Shown here piece by piece: positions 23,801 to 32,404 of a DNA stretch of 64,000 bases. The DNA is from Pseudomonas asplenii (lineage in GTDB: Bacteria; Pseudomonadota; Gammaproteobacteria; Pseudomonadales; Pseudomonadaceae). The stretch lies in contig NZ_JSYZ01000009.1 in NCBI RefSeq assembly GCF_001293465.1, forward strand, positions 201,078 through 265,077. Reading direction: 5' to 3'. The notes under the pieces were generated by a model. It did no database searches and was not told where the DNA came from. It saw nothing but the letters and a program-made list of their open reading frames with translations. How positions within the stretch are numbered: position 1 is the first letter of the stretch; the number at the start of each line of letters is the position of its first letter. A program made the position numbers and the translations under genes.

Positions 23801-25411
23801 GGCAACGTGCTCGACCCGGCATTCCGTAATGTGATCGCCCATGTCGAGCCCTACGACTTCATCGCCGCCGGGCAGCAGGTCAAGCTGACCTGGCTCGGCC
23901 GGACGGCCAGCGGCAGCGAGGTGCCGTATGACCGGACGATCACCCTGCGCGAGGAGGACATCGACAAGGACATCCAGTTCCTGATTCCCGACGACAAGGT
24001 CAGCGTGCTGGCCGGTGGCTCGGTCACCCTGCACTACGAAGTCACCACCAGCGCCGGGGACAGCTTCCCGTCGCTGCCGCGCTACCTGCCGGTCAGTGCC
24101 GGCCCGCTCGATCTGCCCAGGCCCAGGGTCCGTGAAGCCGGCGGCACGTTCCTGCTACCGGAACTGGCCCAGCGCGGGGCGACCATCGACGTGCGCTATG
24201 CCGGCATGCAGGGCAGCGACAGCGTCCAGGCCTACTGGCGCGGGACTGCGGGCAACGGCACGCCGACGCTGCCGGCGCAACCGGGCAGCGACAGCGGCAG
24301 CCTGGCCTTCTTCGCCCCGGTCACCGCGGTCAGCGCCAACATCGGCAAAAACGTGGATGTCGGCTATACCCTCACCCGTGGCAGTGTGGCGTCACCGTCC
24401 GAGGTCCTGCCACTGTCGGTGCTGCTGCCGCGAAACCTGCCGGCCCCCGAGGTTCGCGAGGCCAGGGATCGGCTGCTGGACCTGAACACCTTCAGCGCAG
24501 ATGCCACCGTGGAGGTCGGCAAGTGGCCGCATATCCAGGTCGGGCAACGGGTCTGGCTGCAGGTCGAAGGCACCCGCAACGATGGTACGCCCTATCGTTT
24601 CACGCTCTGGAAGGCGGAGGAAATCACCAGTATCTCCGACGTCATTCACGGCAAGCTGCCACGCAGCGGGCTCGACAGCCTGCGGGACCTGAGCGGCCTG
24701 ACGCTGACCCTCAAGGCGAGCTTCGATGGCAGTGCCGACGAAACCACGGCCGTACTCTTCCCACGGTTGACCCTGACGGTGCGGGCGAAAATGCGCGTGC
24801 CTGAACTGCTGCTCGATACCAGCCCGGTCAACCTGCACGGCCAGATATTCCTGATCCCCTGCCACCCTCAGGTGCTGCCCGAATTCGGCCCGGGCACCTG
24901 GGTCCAGCGGGTGCCCAGCGGCGGAGTCCCCGGCTACACCTACAGCAGCGAGAATCCGAAGGTCGCCGCAGTCGACCGCAATGGCCGGGTAACGGTACGC
25001 AGCAACGGCAGCACGCATATCGTGGTGCGGGACAAGGCCGGGCAGTTCAAGAAATACCAGGTCAACGTGTACGGTGTGATGCTGTGCTACGACCTCGGCG
25101 TCGCCAACAGCGATGACACGACCGAGAACGCCACGATGAAGGGCCTGAGGCTCCCCGACATCGACGAGCTCAAGGCCATTCGCAGGCTCTATGGCAATCG
25201 CTGGCCACTGCAGCACAGCACGGAGAAGTTCACCTGGTCGATGACCGCGAAGAAAGGCACGCTGGGCCTGATCCTGCTGGTGCTGGACATGCGCAAGCCG
25301 GACGTGGCGGAGATCCCCCACCCCGGGCTCACCGTCGACCTCGGCCTGGTGACCCTGACCCACCATGCCTCGGGCCTGGGCCTGGGCAGCAGGCTGCTGC
25401 CCTGCACCTGA
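17894..25411 (+). CDS. Giant 2505-aa repeat protein: seven ~220-aa repeats, six Ig-like modules, Big2-like and lectin-like C-terminus
   Basis: Residues 50-1610 hold seven tandem repeats. Each opens with a DDAARYAH-like helix (near residues 52, 296, 504, 726, 937, 1172 and 1393), contains a YLSxxDGALLxY element, and ends in AGxLxVLxxxxxWxxxGxVxxxWKP. The repeats recall DUF4329, an assignment I cannot test. Residues 1616-2330 carry six modules of the GDRIxLxW type (near 1646, 1768, 1876, 1991, 2107 and 2215); the first two match the 243-aa neighbour. About residues 2318-2396 look like a Big2 fold (GYTYSSENPKVAAVDRNGRV). The last 110 residues (LPDIDELKAIRRLYGNRWPL) may be a lectin-like cap. No signal peptide is visible. 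The start is uncertain: the ATG at 17984 is an alternative, and neither has a strong ribosome site. Confidence 0.8.
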   Translation: MTAHLLNTQKPRASAPGRRCPPLFPSTGNVMTSEPSLSDSRSTASSRAVSAFGAAFATLDAAMLDARHQCIQLRAAYQASEFSTDIRFRGLLTRDAQGLFHASTPQEFTARQGSTASLWPSVPQDSELPPGHRIEAGYVSYSDTAPAASLSEDEQIHQALASGFSDKIGYLQQAISLRARFATCYLAVGDGVLLRYLSSDSKAEQALQAGLQAPSAILGHLLQLPAPLVSALDKRTLTPLALIHQVAEAGELSIVSGDAFWGPAQRITSTWKPDAAGIRTTQARKDQPTSALSRTFVSFDEAVRHIHGQVGLKGRHRQQSLIVKHPHKDEFRATEPVAVAGPLFDPIGLQALPAQVVLAGLYAQADGLPGQSPPEENWLYENTLRPHDLLAGLDQARRLRPQGGAPLPLCLGTADGALLSYQSGDSELERALLPERADWQARAERFNRELLNGKLSTSQWVRRLAEAGTLRVLVGSRLWNRAGRVPADTWQPFADSPVPELGQAFLSADDAARYAQQITLGGHARQMGGLIFQRADQSFVATQPRFTEGRLFDASQLYPSTETGLPAFPAGHRLHAVYRSNINLRNVERSGALANLPEDEFRLAHRSITAQEVLATIAGRSAGLQAFYVLMSDLNLVKYLPSDSQEEDQLVIRLLPKARSGRSAIEEQLEKGELLPSDFIRLLAKTQGLYLVRGDRYWGKPGKLPANWAPNPIVAPLDQPRPALGPLFDNLEAAARHTLQRLDGQHPQQRISFILKHRQGARYVACEPVVAGTPPFSPAAVFGTNAMGHPDLPADFELAAISYSAALYPDPVPAGDSWQYRNVFNPIDLAAALPYLRPDDPLDEALPLYLSTREGAWLKYLSRDAEADDLLLKRQGSEPSLGEQVTLGNLEVRHFVHGLARAGSLSVLRSSELWDREGPVSDTWKPYQHFQRRLLGPVFSRADDAARHAHGQIPHRHDQVHGGLVLQRPDGLFVATEPWLSPTAVFDHQRVFPKDVKAAFFPENHKVVGVYHSGLGTIDFHLPEDEAELYLNLFRTWDLHQAIRERDSIPYRYFSGSDGSLIRYTASGSAHEQVLFNQLSPPADRPLQVMDNPLQRRISSARADDKGVLATYARDLLQAGELLVLVPGAIWVHKGVVSSLNASADGFRAGNSRQASNHGHATAFPDLSPVHIDAQDALRHALAAAGQSDETLFGFIFRKTGREEYVSTAAVADGGSRFNRYRVFPEHVDLFKMIAQGYDFDGVYVAPPVRQGTTGLLADPTYRHFIGARDFAHLIATARGVCPVSQTPGLESSVKLYLSIPDGALLQYQVEVFPKQDETAEGAVFASDGIPTQGQLEEGTLAPLAYLRQVAAGGKLQVLRSGSFWSARGPIGTNWDPALQAARQPERYEVGPLFNHADDAARYSHRRIERRHQQLVVSATYRCQASHCYAVIEPFSNEREVKVTRAIAATKAQELDQERLPLTFDHTYDLHSLHIAHATGPAYLGTERTAVLDFFSVTFICFATRTLENQGTYLGGLYLSAADGALLKYTPLGSAAQRQLCATGLPAQNGSSAEHQVIELPDAAFVQKVAATGNLSVLVTSGQWRQAGPVEPSWKPLASLPTRLSRTARALTPPLINSFHELGVGATDVIDPQRALPVLVGPLQLQPKDRIELYWGTHPNPVATHVQGNTPSSGHITLKVETRWITSGTTTVRYVLTPFPGGTPEEGRQTVRVKLDSPGAPERSCKAGNGATLCENEKLALPQVLPPGVIEDPEGVSVVVRRYANMARGDRILVSWHGRHVQHPELMEPSDEVVIPIDPEIIRDAGNSDSIIVRYEIRDEVGNWSQWSRPALIEVGIGDPSLLAPVVPKAQGMMLNLDELDGADVQVLVLRYEGMNSGHTVRLVVEREDAEGQQLLPHTQSSPGHDSDPFVSFMVPYEQFIAILRGLARFYYYVDIAGQPSRRSKSRPLWITGRARTLKPPRVPLAEQNGNVLDPAFRNVIAHVEPYDFIAAGQQVKLTWLGRTASGSEVPYDRTITLREEDIDKDIQFLIPDDKVSVLAGGSVTLHYEVTTSAGDSFPSLPRYLPVSAGPLDLPRPRVREAGGTFLLPELAQRGATIDVRYAGMQGSDSVQAYWRGTAGNGTPTLPAQPGSDSGSLAFFAPVTAVSANIGKNVDVGYTLTRGSVASPSEVLPLSVLLPRNLPAPEVREARDRLLDLNTFSADATVEVGKWPHIQVGQRVWLQVEGTRNDGTPYRFTLWKAEEITSISDVIHGKLPRSGLDSLRDLSGLTLTLKASFDGSADETTAVLFPRLTLTVRAKMRVPELLLDTSPVNLHGQIFLIPCHPQVLPEFGPGTWVQRVPSGGVPGYTYSSENPKVAAVDRNGRVTVRSNGSTHIVVRDKAGQFKKYQVNVYGVMLCYDLGVANSDDTTENATMKGLRLPDIDELKAIRRLYGNRWPLQHSTEKFTWSMTAKKGTLGLILLVLDMRKPDVAEIPHPGLTVDLGLVTLTHHASGLGLGSRLLPCT

Positions 25412-25486
25412 TCCGTTGATCCGGGCGTCGCGCAGCCCGCTGCGACGACGCCCCACGCCTGCACCCGGGCTCCATGGCGGAGCCCA

Positions 25487-25500
25487 TTGACCCCCGTCAA
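25487..25500 (+). promoter_or_regulatory. ANR box upstream of first cbb3 operon
   Basis: TTGAC-CCCC-GTCAA is a perfect dyad and differs from the FNR/ANR consensus TTGAT-N4-ATCAA by one base in each half. It lies 122 bases before ccoN. A class II promoter would start near 25535, with CATGCT at 25523-25528 as a poor -10. ANR control of the first (cco2-type) operon is known in P. aeruginosa. Confidence 0.75.
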
Positions 25501-25621
25501 TACCCGCCGCTGGCTATTTGCCCATGCTTGGCTTGCTTTAGTCTGCCTATAACTCCGGGCCGGACATGCAGGCCGCCTGGCAGGCCGTCTGCGCGTTGGC
25601 CCGAACCGTGGATGGGGAACC

Positions 25622-27046
25622 ATGAACACTTCAATCAGTACCGCCTACAACTACCGGGTGGTCCGCCAATTCGCCATTATGACGGTGGTGTGGGGCATCG
25701 TCGGTATGGGGCTCGGGGTTTTCCTCGCGGCCCAATTGGTCTGGCCCGAACTCAACTTCAACCTGCCGTGGACCAGCTTCGGCCGCCTGCGCCCGCTGCA
25801 CACCAACGCGGTGATCTTCGCCTTCGGCGGCTGCGCACTGTTCGCCAGCTCCTACTACTCGGTGCAGCGCACCTGCCAGACCCAGCTGTTTTCGCCCAAG
25901 GTGGCGGCCTTCACCTTCTGGGGCTGGCAGCTGGTGATCCTGCTGGCAGCCATCAGCCTGCCGCTGGGCTACACCAGCTCCAAGGAATACGCCGAGCTGG
26001 AATGGCCGATCGACCTGCTGATCACCATCGTCTGGGTCGCCTATGCCTACGTGTTCTTCGGCACGGTGATGAAGCGCACCACCAAGCACATCTATGTCGG
26101 CAACTGGTTCTTCGGCGCATTCATCATCACCGTGGCGATCCTGCATATCGTCAACAACCTGGAAATCCCGGTCAGCCTGACCAAGTCCTACTCGCTCTAC
26201 GCCGGTGCCACCGACGCCATGGTGCAGTGGTGGTACGGGCACAACGCGGTGGGCTTCTTCCTGACCGCCGGTTTCCTGGGGATGATGTACTACTTCGTGC
26301 CCAAGCAGGCCGAACGCCCGGTGTATTCCTATCGCCTGTCCATCGTGCACTTCTGGGCGCTGATCACCCTGTACATCTGGGCCGGTCCCCACCACCTGCA
26401 CTACACCGCCCTGCCGGACTGGGCCCAGTCGCTGGGCATGGTGATGTCGCTGATCCTGCTGGCACCCAGCTGGGGCGGCATGATCAACGGCATGATGACC
26501 CTCTCGGGCGCCTGGCATAAGCTGCGCAGCGACCCGATCCTGCGCTTCCTCGTGGTGTCCCTGGCGTTCTACGGCATGTCGACCTTCGAGGGTCCGATGA
26601 TGGCGATCAAGACCGTCAACGCTCTCTCCCACTACACCGACTGGACCATCGGCCATGTGCACGCCGGGGCGCTGGGCTGGGTGGCGATGATCTCCATCGG
26701 CGCGCTGTACCACATGATCCCGAAAGTCTTCGGCCGCGAGCAGATGCACAGCGTCGGCCTGATCAACGCGCACTTCTGGCTGGCCACCATCGGCACCGTG
26801 CTCTACATCGCCTCGATGTGGGTCAACGGTATCGCCCAGGGCCTGATGTGGCGCGCGGTCAACGAGGACGGCACGCTGACCTATTCCTTCGTCGAAACCC
26901 TGGTGGCCAGCCATCCCGGCTTCATCGTGCGGCTGATCGGCGGTGCCATCTTCCTCAGCGGCATGCTGCTGATGGCCTACAACACCTGGCGCACCGTGCG
27001 CGGTGCAGCACCTGCCACCGTCACCGCCAACGCGCAGATGGCCTGA
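25622..27046 (+). CDS. ccoN: Cytochrome cbb3 oxidase subunit I (CcoN), first operon
   Basis: A 474-residue catalytic subunit of the cbb3-type haem-copper oxidase, which reduces O2 to water in the inner membrane with high oxygen affinity. It has about twelve membrane helices, and the ligand histidines lie in [41 protein letters not shown] and [16 protein letters not shown]. Full family length. The paralogue at 29133 is nearly identical in the middle and differs mainly at the ends. By position (first of two operons) and its ANR box it corresponds to the oxygen-limited cco2 operon of P. aeruginosa. Confidence 0.97.
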   Translation: MNTSISTAYNYRVVRQFAIMTVVWGIVGMGLGVFLAAQLVWPELNFNLPWTSFGRLRPLHTNAVIFAFGGCALFASSYYSVQRTCQTQLFSPKVAAFTFWGWQLVILLAAISLPLGYTSSKEYAELEWPIDLLITIVWVAYAYVFFGTVMKRTTKHIYVGNWFFGAFIITVAILHIVNNLEIPVSLTKSYSLYAGATDAMVQWWYGHNAVGFFLTAGFLGMMYYFVPKQAERPVYSYRLSIVHFWALITLYIWAGPHHLHYTALPDWAQSLGMVMSLILLAPSWGGMINGMMTLSGAWHKLRSDPILRFLVVSLAFYGMSTFEGPMMAIKTVNALSHYTDWTIGHVHAGALGWVAMISIGALYHMIPKVFGREQMHSVGLINAHFWLATIGTVLYIASMWVNGIAQGLMWRAVNEDGTLTYSFVETLVASHPGFIVRLIGGAIFLSGMLLMAYNTWRTVRGAAPATVTANAQMA

Positions 27047-27056
27047 GGAGTTCGCC

Positions 27057-27665
27057 ATGAAACACGAAGTGATCGAAAAGAACGTCGGCCTGCTGATGCT
27101 GCTGATGGTATTCGCCGTCAGCATCGGCGGCCTGACCCAGATCGTCCCGCTGTTCTTCCAGGACGTCACCAACAAGCCGGTCGAAGGCATGAAGCCCTAC
27201 ACCGCACTGCAACTGGAAGGCCGCGACATCTACATCCGCGAAGGCTGCGTCGGTTGCCACTCGCAGATGATCCGGCCGTTCCGCGCCGAGACCGAACGCT
27301 ACGGGCACTATTCGGTAGCGGGTGAAAGCGTCTGGGACCACCCGTTCCTGTGGGGTTCCAAGCGTACCGGCCCGGACCTGGCCCGGGTCGGCGGCCGCTA
27401 TTCGGACGACTGGCACCGTGCGCACCTGTACAACCCGCGCAACGTGGTACCGGAATCGAAGATGCCGGCCTACCCGTGGCTGGTCGCCAACGCCCTGGAC
27501 AGCAGCCACACCGAAACCAAGCTGCGCGCCATGCGCACCCTCGGCGTGCCCTACAGCGACGACGACATCGCCGGCGCCGTCGCCAGCCTCAAGGGCAAGA
27601 GCGAGATGGACGCGCTGGTCGCCTACCTGCAGGTGCTCGGCACCGCGATCAAGAGCAAGAGGTGA
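27057..27665 (+). CDS. ccoO: Cytochrome cbb3 oxidase subunit II (CcoO), first operon
   Basis: A 202-residue membrane-anchored monohaem cytochrome c of cbb3 oxidase. An N-terminal anchor ([15 protein letters not shown]) is followed by the haem c site [13 protein letters not shown], and Met ligands are available in [19 protein letters not shown], overlapping the ccoN stop, supports the ATG at 27057. It transfers electrons from CcoP to CcoN. Confidence 0.96.
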   Translation: MKHEVIEKNVGLLMLLMVFAVSIGGLTQIVPLFFQDVTNKPVEGMKPYTALQLEGRDIYIREGCVGCHSQMIRPFRAETERYGHYSVAGESVWDHPFLWGSKRTGPDLARVGGRYSDDWHRAHLYNPRNVVPESKMPAYPWLVANALDSSHTETKLRAMRTLGVPYSDDDIAGAVASLKGKSEMDALVAYLQVLGTAIKSKR

Positions 27666-27668
27666 GCC

Positions 27669-27863
27669 ATGGAGATCAGTAGCGGAATGATCCGCGGCCT
27701 CGGCACCCTGGTGGTGATGATCGCCTTCGTCGGCCTCGCCATCTGGGTGTTCAACGGCAAGCGCAATCCGGAGTTCGCCCAGGCACGCATGCTGCCGTTC
27801 GCCGACGATCCATTGCCCGAAACACCTGAACAAGACCCTGCAACAAGGAGCAACCGGCCATGA
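27669..27863 (+). CDS. ccoQ: Cytochrome cbb3 oxidase subunit IV (CcoQ), first operon
   Basis: A 64-residue single-span protein ([20 protein letters not shown]) with a cytosolic tail ending in an acidic segment, [12 protein letters not shown]. CcoQ stabilises the assembled cbb3 complex. Its last four bases (ATGA) overlap the start of ccoP, indicating translational coupling. Confidence 0.93.
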   Translation: MEISSGMIRGLGTLVVMIAFVGLAIWVFNGKRNPEFAQARMLPFADDPLPETPEQDPATRSNRP

Positions 27864-28798
27864 CCACCTTCTGGAGTACGTACATCTGCGTACTGACCAT
27901 CGGCAGCCTGATCGGCCTGACCTGGCTGCTGATCGGCACGCGCAAGGGCGAGACCAAGGGCAGCGTCGACCAGACCATGGGCCACAGCTTCGACGGCATC
28001 GAGGAGTACGATAACCCGCTGCCGCAGTGGTGGTTCATGCTGTTCGCCGGCACCCTGGTGTTTTCCGTCGGCTACCTGATCCTCTACCCCGGCCTGGGCA
28101 ACTGGAAAGGCATCCTGCCCGGCTACGAGAACGGCTGGACCGGCGTGCACGAGTGGGAAAAGGAAATGGACAAGGCCGATGCCAGGTTCGGGCCGATCTT
28201 CGCCAAGTTCGCGGCCATGCCCGTGGAAGAAGTGGCCAAGGATCCACAGGCGCTGAAAATGGGCGGACGCCTGTTCGCTTCCAACTGCGCGGTCTGCCAC
28301 GGCTCGGACGCCAAGGGCGCCTACGGTTTCCCGAACCTGGCCGATGACAGCTGGCGTTGGGGCGGCAGTGCCGACACGATCAAGACCACCATCATGGGTG
28401 GCCGCATCGCGGCGATGCCGGCCTGGGGCGACATCCTCGGTGAGGACGGTGTGCGCAACGTCGCCGCCTATGTGCGCCACGGCCTGGGCAAGCTGCCGCT
28501 GCCGGAAGGCAACGGCGCGGACCTGGCCGCCGGCCAGCAGGTCTTCAACACCAACTGCGTCGCCTGCCATGGCGCCACCGGCCAGGGTACCCAGGCCATG
28601 GGCGCACCGGACCTGACCACACCGGCCGCGTTCATCTACGGCACCAGCCTGGCGCAACTGCAGCAGACCATCCGCCACGGTCGCCAGGGCCACATGCCGG
28701 CCCAGAGCGAACTGCTCGGCAACGACAAGGTGCAGTTGCTGGCCGCTTACGTGTACAGCCTTTCCCACGGCAGTCAAGGAGAAAACAAAGCTCAATAA
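27860..28798 (+). CDS. ccoP: Cytochrome cbb3 oxidase subunit III (CcoP), first operon
   Basis: A 312-residue dihaem cytochrome c anchored by two N-terminal membrane helices. The haem c sites are CAVCHG and CVACHG, and the axial Met residues lie in AAMPAWG and GHMPAQ. It is the electron entry subunit of the oxidase. Compared with the second-operon copy it lacks a roughly 13-residue insertion ([13 protein letters not shown]) before [12 protein letters not shown]. Confidence 0.96.
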   Translation: MTTFWSTYICVLTIGSLIGLTWLLIGTRKGETKGSVDQTMGHSFDGIEEYDNPLPQWWFMLFAGTLVFSVGYLILYPGLGNWKGILPGYENGWTGVHEWEKEMDKADARFGPIFAKFAAMPVEEVAKDPQALKMGGRLFASNCAVCHGSDAKGAYGFPNLADDSWRWGGSADTIKTTIMGGRIAAMPAWGDILGEDGVRNVAAYVRHGLGKLPLPEGNGADLAAGQQVFNTNCVACHGATGQGTQAMGAPDLTTPAAFIYGTSLAQLQQTIRHGRQGHMPAQSELLGNDKVQLLAAYVYSLSHGSQGENKAQ

Positions 28799-28812
28799 AT
28801 ACCGGATATTTC

Positions 28813-28838
28813 CTGCCGCATCGATCAGGATGCGGCAG
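28813..28838 (+). terminator. Hairpin after first cbb3 operon
   Basis: CTGCCGCATC and GATGCGGCAG pair around six bases, 14 bases past ccoP. Only TT and a C-rich run follow, so termination may be partial and some read-through into the second operon is conceivable. Confidence 0.6.
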
Positions 28839-29132
28839 TTCCCCTCCCCTGCGCGACCGAGTGTCGCACCTCGGTTTCGCTCTGCCTACCCACTCCCGGG
28901 AATCGGTACTAAGCTTTCCAAACCTCGATCAATCCGCAACCCCTCGTCAACCGGTCGGTCACGGTTTTCGCGAGCGCGCGTTTTGACCCTACACCGAGCA
29001 TGGAAAGGCCGCAGAATCAGCGTCGCAAGGTATTGACCCAGGTCATGGCGCGTTGCAATGACCCTACTCTTTATCCATACTTGCGGCCGATTTTCACCCC
29101 TAATAACTATACCCAAACCGTGGAACCTTAGA
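28839..29132. promoter_or_regulatory. Intergenic region between the two cbb3 operons
   Basis: About 290 bases without a supported gene. It contains the imperfect ANR-like site at 29033-29046 and TACTCT at 29065-29070 as a possible -10 for the second ccoN. Confidence 0.5.
29033..29046 (+). promoter_or_regulatory. Imperfect ANR-like box upstream of second cbb3 operon
   Basis: TTGAC-CCAG-GTCAT is one base short of dyad symmetry and matches seven of ten ANR consensus positions, 87 bases before ccoN. In P. aeruginosa the equivalent operon is expressed constitutively, so this may be a weak or degenerate site. Confidence 0.4.
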
Positions 29133-30575
29133 ATGAGCACAGCAATAAGTCAGACTGCTTATAACTATAAGGTAGTCCGCCAGTTCGCCATCATGACGGT
29201 GGTCTGGGGGATCCTTGGCATGGGGCTCGGAGTCTTCATTGCCTCTCAACTGGTCTGGCCGGAGCTGAATTTCGGTCTGCCGTGGACGAGTTTTGGACGC
29301 CTGCGCCCGCTGCACACCAACCTGGTGATCTTCGCCTTCGGTGGTTGTGCACTGTTTGCCACCTCCTACTATGTGGTGCAGCGTACCTGCCAGGTGCGAC
29401 TGATCTCCGACAGCCTCGCGGCCTTCCACTTCTGGGGTTGGCAAGCCGTGATCGTCGGCGCCCTGGTCACCCTGCCGCTGGGCTACACCACCACCAAGGA
29501 ATACGCGGAACTGGAATGGCCGCTGGCTATCCTGCTGGCCATCGTCTGGGTGGTCTACGCCCTGGTGTTCTTCGGCACCATCATCAAGCGCAAGACCAAG
29601 CACATCTATGTCGGCAACTGGTTCTACGGTGCGTTCATCATCGTTACCGCCATGCTGCACATCGTCAACCACGCCTCGCTGCCGGTGAGCTTCTTCAAGT
29701 CCTACTCGGCCTACTCCGGCGCGACCGACGCGATGATCCAGTGGTGGTACGGGCATAACGCGGTGGGCTTCTTCCTCACCACCGGCTTCCTCGGGATGAT
29801 GTACTACTTCGTGCCGAAACAGGCCGAACGCCCGATCTACTCCTATCGCCTGTCCATCGTCCACTTCTGGGCACTGATCACCCTGTACATCTGGGCCGGT
29901 CCCCACCACCTGCACTACACCGCCCTGCCGGACTGGGCCCAGTCGCTGGGCATGGCCATGTCGATCATCCTGCTGGCCCCGAGCTGGGGCGGCATGATCA
30001 ACGGCATGATGACCCTCTCCGGCGCCTGGCATAAGCTGCGCACCGACCCGATCCTGCGCTTCCTCGTCGTCTCCCTGGCGTTCTACGGCATGTCGACCTT
30101 CGAGGGTCCGATGATGGCGATCAAGACCGTCAACTCGCTCTCGCACTACACCGACTGGACCATCGGCCACGTCCACGCCGGCGCCCTCGGCTGGGTGGCG
30201 ATGATTTCCATCGGTGCGGTCTATCACATGATTCCCAAGCTGTTCGGCCGCGAGCAGATGCACAGCGTCGGCCTGATCAACGCGCACTTCTGGCTGGCGA
30301 CCATCGGCACGGTGCTCTACATCGCCTCGATGTGGGTCAACGGCATCACCCAGGGCCTGATGTGGCGGGCGATCAACGACGACGGCACGCTGACCTACTC
30401 CTTCGTCGAAGCGCTGCAGGCCAGCCACCCCGGCTTCATCGTCCGCGCCCTGGGCGGGGCGTTCTTCGCCACGGGCATGCTGCTGATGGCCTACAACACC
30501 TTCCGTACCGTTCGCGCCTCGAACCCGGCTGAAGCTGAAGCCGCCGCTCAGATCGCTGTCGTTGGAGCCCACTGA
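29133..30575 (+). CDS. ccoN: Cytochrome cbb3 oxidase subunit I (CcoN), second operon
   Basis: A 480-residue catalytic subunit with the same haem-copper histidine motifs as the copy at 25622. I chose the ATG at 29133 ([15 protein letters not shown]) because it aligns with the start of the first copy ([14 protein letters not shown]); 25 further codons upstream are open but unlike the family. The ribosome site is weak (TGGAA). By order it corresponds to the cco1 operon of P. aeruginosa. The stop overlaps the ccoO start as TGATG. Confidence 0.96.
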   Translation: MSTAISQTAYNYKVVRQFAIMTVVWGILGMGLGVFIASQLVWPELNFGLPWTSFGRLRPLHTNLVIFAFGGCALFATSYYVVQRTCQVRLISDSLAAFHFWGWQAVIVGALVTLPLGYTTTKEYAELEWPLAILLAIVWVVYALVFFGTIIKRKTKHIYVGNWFYGAFIIVTAMLHIVNHASLPVSFFKSYSAYSGATDAMIQWWYGHNAVGFFLTTGFLGMMYYFVPKQAERPIYSYRLSIVHFWALITLYIWAGPHHLHYTALPDWAQSLGMAMSIILLAPSWGGMINGMMTLSGAWHKLRTDPILRFLVVSLAFYGMSTFEGPMMAIKTVNSLSHYTDWTIGHVHAGALGWVAMISIGAVYHMIPKLFGREQMHSVGLINAHFWLATIGTVLYIASMWVNGITQGLMWRAINDDGTLTYSFVEALQASHPGFIVRALGGAFFATGMLLMAYNTFRTVRASNPAEAEAAAQIAVVGAH

Positions 30576-31183
30576 TGAAGCACGAAGTAGTCGAGAAGAA
30601 TATCGGCCTGCTGGCCTTCTTCATGGTCATCGCCGTGAGCATCGGCGGCCTGACCCAGATCGTCCCGCTGTTCTTCCAGGACGTCACCAACAAGCCGGTC
30701 GAAGGCATGAAGCCACGTACCGCCCTGGAACTGGAAGGCCGCGACATCTACATCGCCAACGGTTGTGTCGGCTGCCACTCGCAGATGATCCGGCCGTTCC
30801 GCGCCGAAACCGAACGCTACGGGCACTACTCGGTAGCCGGTGAAAGCGTCTGGGACCACCCGTTCCTGTGGGGCTCCAAGCGTACCGGCCCGGACCTGGC
30901 CCGTGTCGGCGGTCGTTACTCCGATGACTGGCACCGCGCGCACCTGTACAACCCGCGCAACGTGGTGCCCGAGTCGAAAATGCCGGCGTACCCGTTCCTC
31001 GTGGAAAACAAGCTCGACGGCAAGGACACCGCGAAGAAGATGGAAGTCCTGCGCTCGCTCGGCGTGCCCTATACCGACGAAGACATCGCCGGTGCCAGGG
31101 ATGCCGTGAAGGGCAAGACCGAAATGGACGCGCTGGTGGCCTACCTGCAAGGCCTTGGCACCATCATCAAAAGCAAACGGTGA
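30575..31183 (+). CDS. ccoO: Cytochrome cbb3 oxidase subunit II (CcoO), second operon
   Basis: A 202-residue monohaem cytochrome c subunit with an N-terminal anchor and the haem site [13 protein letters not shown]. It is nearly identical to the first-operon copy through residue 140 and diverges in the C-terminal third ([19 protein letters not shown] versus [19 protein letters not shown]). Its start overlaps the ccoN stop by one base. Confidence 0.96.
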   Translation: MKHEVVEKNIGLLAFFMVIAVSIGGLTQIVPLFFQDVTNKPVEGMKPRTALELEGRDIYIANGCVGCHSQMIRPFRAETERYGHYSVAGESVWDHPFLWGSKRTGPDLARVGGRYSDDWHRAHLYNPRNVVPESKMPAYPFLVENKLDGKDTAKKMEVLRSLGVPYTDEDIAGARDAVKGKTEMDALVAYLQGLGTIIKSKR

Positions 31184-31189
31184 TTGTTC

Positions 31190-31375
31190 ATGGATATCGG
31201 GATGATTCGTGGCCTTGGCACCCTCGTGGTGATGGTGGCCTTTGTCGGCCTGGCCTTGTGGGTCTTCAGCCCCAAGCGCAAGGCGGAGTTTGAAGACGCG
31301 ACCTTGCTGCCTTTCGCGGACGATCCCGAAGCCATCAAGCACGTCGAGCAAGCTTCTAGGAGTAACAAAGAATGA
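31190..31375 (+). CDS. ccoQ: Cytochrome cbb3 oxidase subunit IV (CcoQ), second operon
   Basis: A 61-residue single-span protein ([20 protein letters not shown]) with an acidic tail ([13 protein letters not shown]). The ATG at 31190 aligns with the family; a TTG six bases upstream is the only alternative. The final ATGA overlaps ccoP. Confidence 0.92.
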   Translation: MDIGMIRGLGTLVVMVAFVGLALWVFSPKRKAEFEDATLLPFADDPEAIKHVEQASRSNKE

Positions 31376-32346
31376 CTACGTTCTGGAGTCTGTACGTCAC
31401 AGTCCTCAGCCTGGGTACCATCTTCGCCTTGACCTGGCTGCTGCTGTCGACCCGCAAGGGCCAGCGCGCCGAGCAGACCGACGAGACCGTCGGCCACTCC
31501 TTCGACGGCATCGAGGAGTACGACAACCCACTGCCGAAATGGTGGTTCATGCTGTTCGTCGGCACCCTGATCTTCGCTCTCGGCTACCTGGTGCTGTACC
31601 CGGGCCTGGGCAACTGGAAAGGGGTACTGCCAGGTTACAACTACCTGGACAACGAGAAGCAGACCCCCTTCGCCAACGGCCAGACCGGCTGGACCGGCGT
31701 GCACGAGTGGGAGAAGGAAATGGCCAGGTCGGATGCCAAATTCGGGCCGATCTTCGCCAAATACGCCGCCATGCCCATCGAGGAAGTGGCCAAGGACCCG
31801 CAGGCCCTGAAGATGGGTGGGCGACTGTTCGCCTCCAACTGCTCGGTGTGTCACGGTTCAGACGCCAAGGGGGCCTATGGCTTCCCCAACCTGACCGATG
31901 AAGACTGGCGCTGGGGCGGCGACCCGCAGACCATCAAGCAGACCATCATGGGCGGTCGCCATGCGGTGATGCCGGCCTGGGCCGAGGTGATCGGCGAGCA
32001 GGGCGTGGCCGATGTCGCCGCGTTCGTGCTGACCAACCTCGACGGTCGCAAGCTGCCGGAAGGCGCCAAGGCCGACCCGGTCAATGGCCAGAAGCTGTTC
32101 GCCGCCAACTGCGTGGCCTGCCATGGACCGGAAGGCAAGGGTACCCCGGCCATGGGCGCACCGAACCTGACGCACCCGGCCGCGTTCATCTACGGTTCGA
32201 GCTTCGCGCAGTTGCAACAGACCATCCGTTACGGTCGCCAGGGGCAGATGCCGGCCCAGGAGCAGACCCAGGGCAACGACAAGGTCCACCTGCTGGCGGC
32301 CTACGTCTACAGCCTGTCCCACGGTAACGACAAGCCCGCCGAATAA
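31372..32346 (+). CDS. ccoP: Cytochrome cbb3 oxidase subunit III (CcoP), second operon
   Basis: A 324-residue dihaem cytochrome c with two N-terminal helices and haem sites CSVCHG and CVACHG. It carries an extra [17 protein letters not shown] segment near residue 90, between the membrane anchor and the first haem domain, that the first copy lacks. A strong terminator follows, so ccoG is transcribed separately. Confidence 0.96.
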   Translation: MTTFWSLYVTVLSLGTIFALTWLLLSTRKGQRAEQTDETVGHSFDGIEEYDNPLPKWWFMLFVGTLIFALGYLVLYPGLGNWKGVLPGYNYLDNEKQTPFANGQTGWTGVHEWEKEMARSDAKFGPIFAKYAAMPIEEVAKDPQALKMGGRLFASNCSVCHGSDAKGAYGFPNLTDEDWRWGGDPQTIKQTIMGGRHAVMPAWAEVIGEQGVADVAAFVLTNLDGRKLPEGAKADPVNGQKLFAANCVACHGPEGKGTPAMGAPNLTHPAAFIYGSSFAQLQQTIRYGRQGQMPAQEQTQGNDKVHLLAAYVYSLSHGNDKPAE

Positions 32347-32367
32347 GCCCCGGCTTGCCGCAACGAC

Positions 32368-32404
32368 AAAGGCCCCGCCGGCATGGACCGACGGGGCCTT
32401 TTTC
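32368..32404 (+). terminator. Intrinsic terminator after second cbb3 operon
   Basis: AAAGGCCCCG pairs with CGGGGCCTTT around about 14 bases, followed by TTTTC. It lies 22 bases past ccoP. Confidence 0.9.

Noticed and set aside
17894..25411. Rhs or polymorphic toxin
   Set aside because: No RHS/YD repeats, no PAAR or VgrG domain, no variable C-terminal toxin and no adjacent small immunity gene.
25622..32346. Tandem cco operons as an assembly duplication
   Set aside because: The copies differ in gene ends, CcoO C-terminus, CcoP insertion and intergenic sequence, and two cco operons in this order are normal for Pseudomonas.
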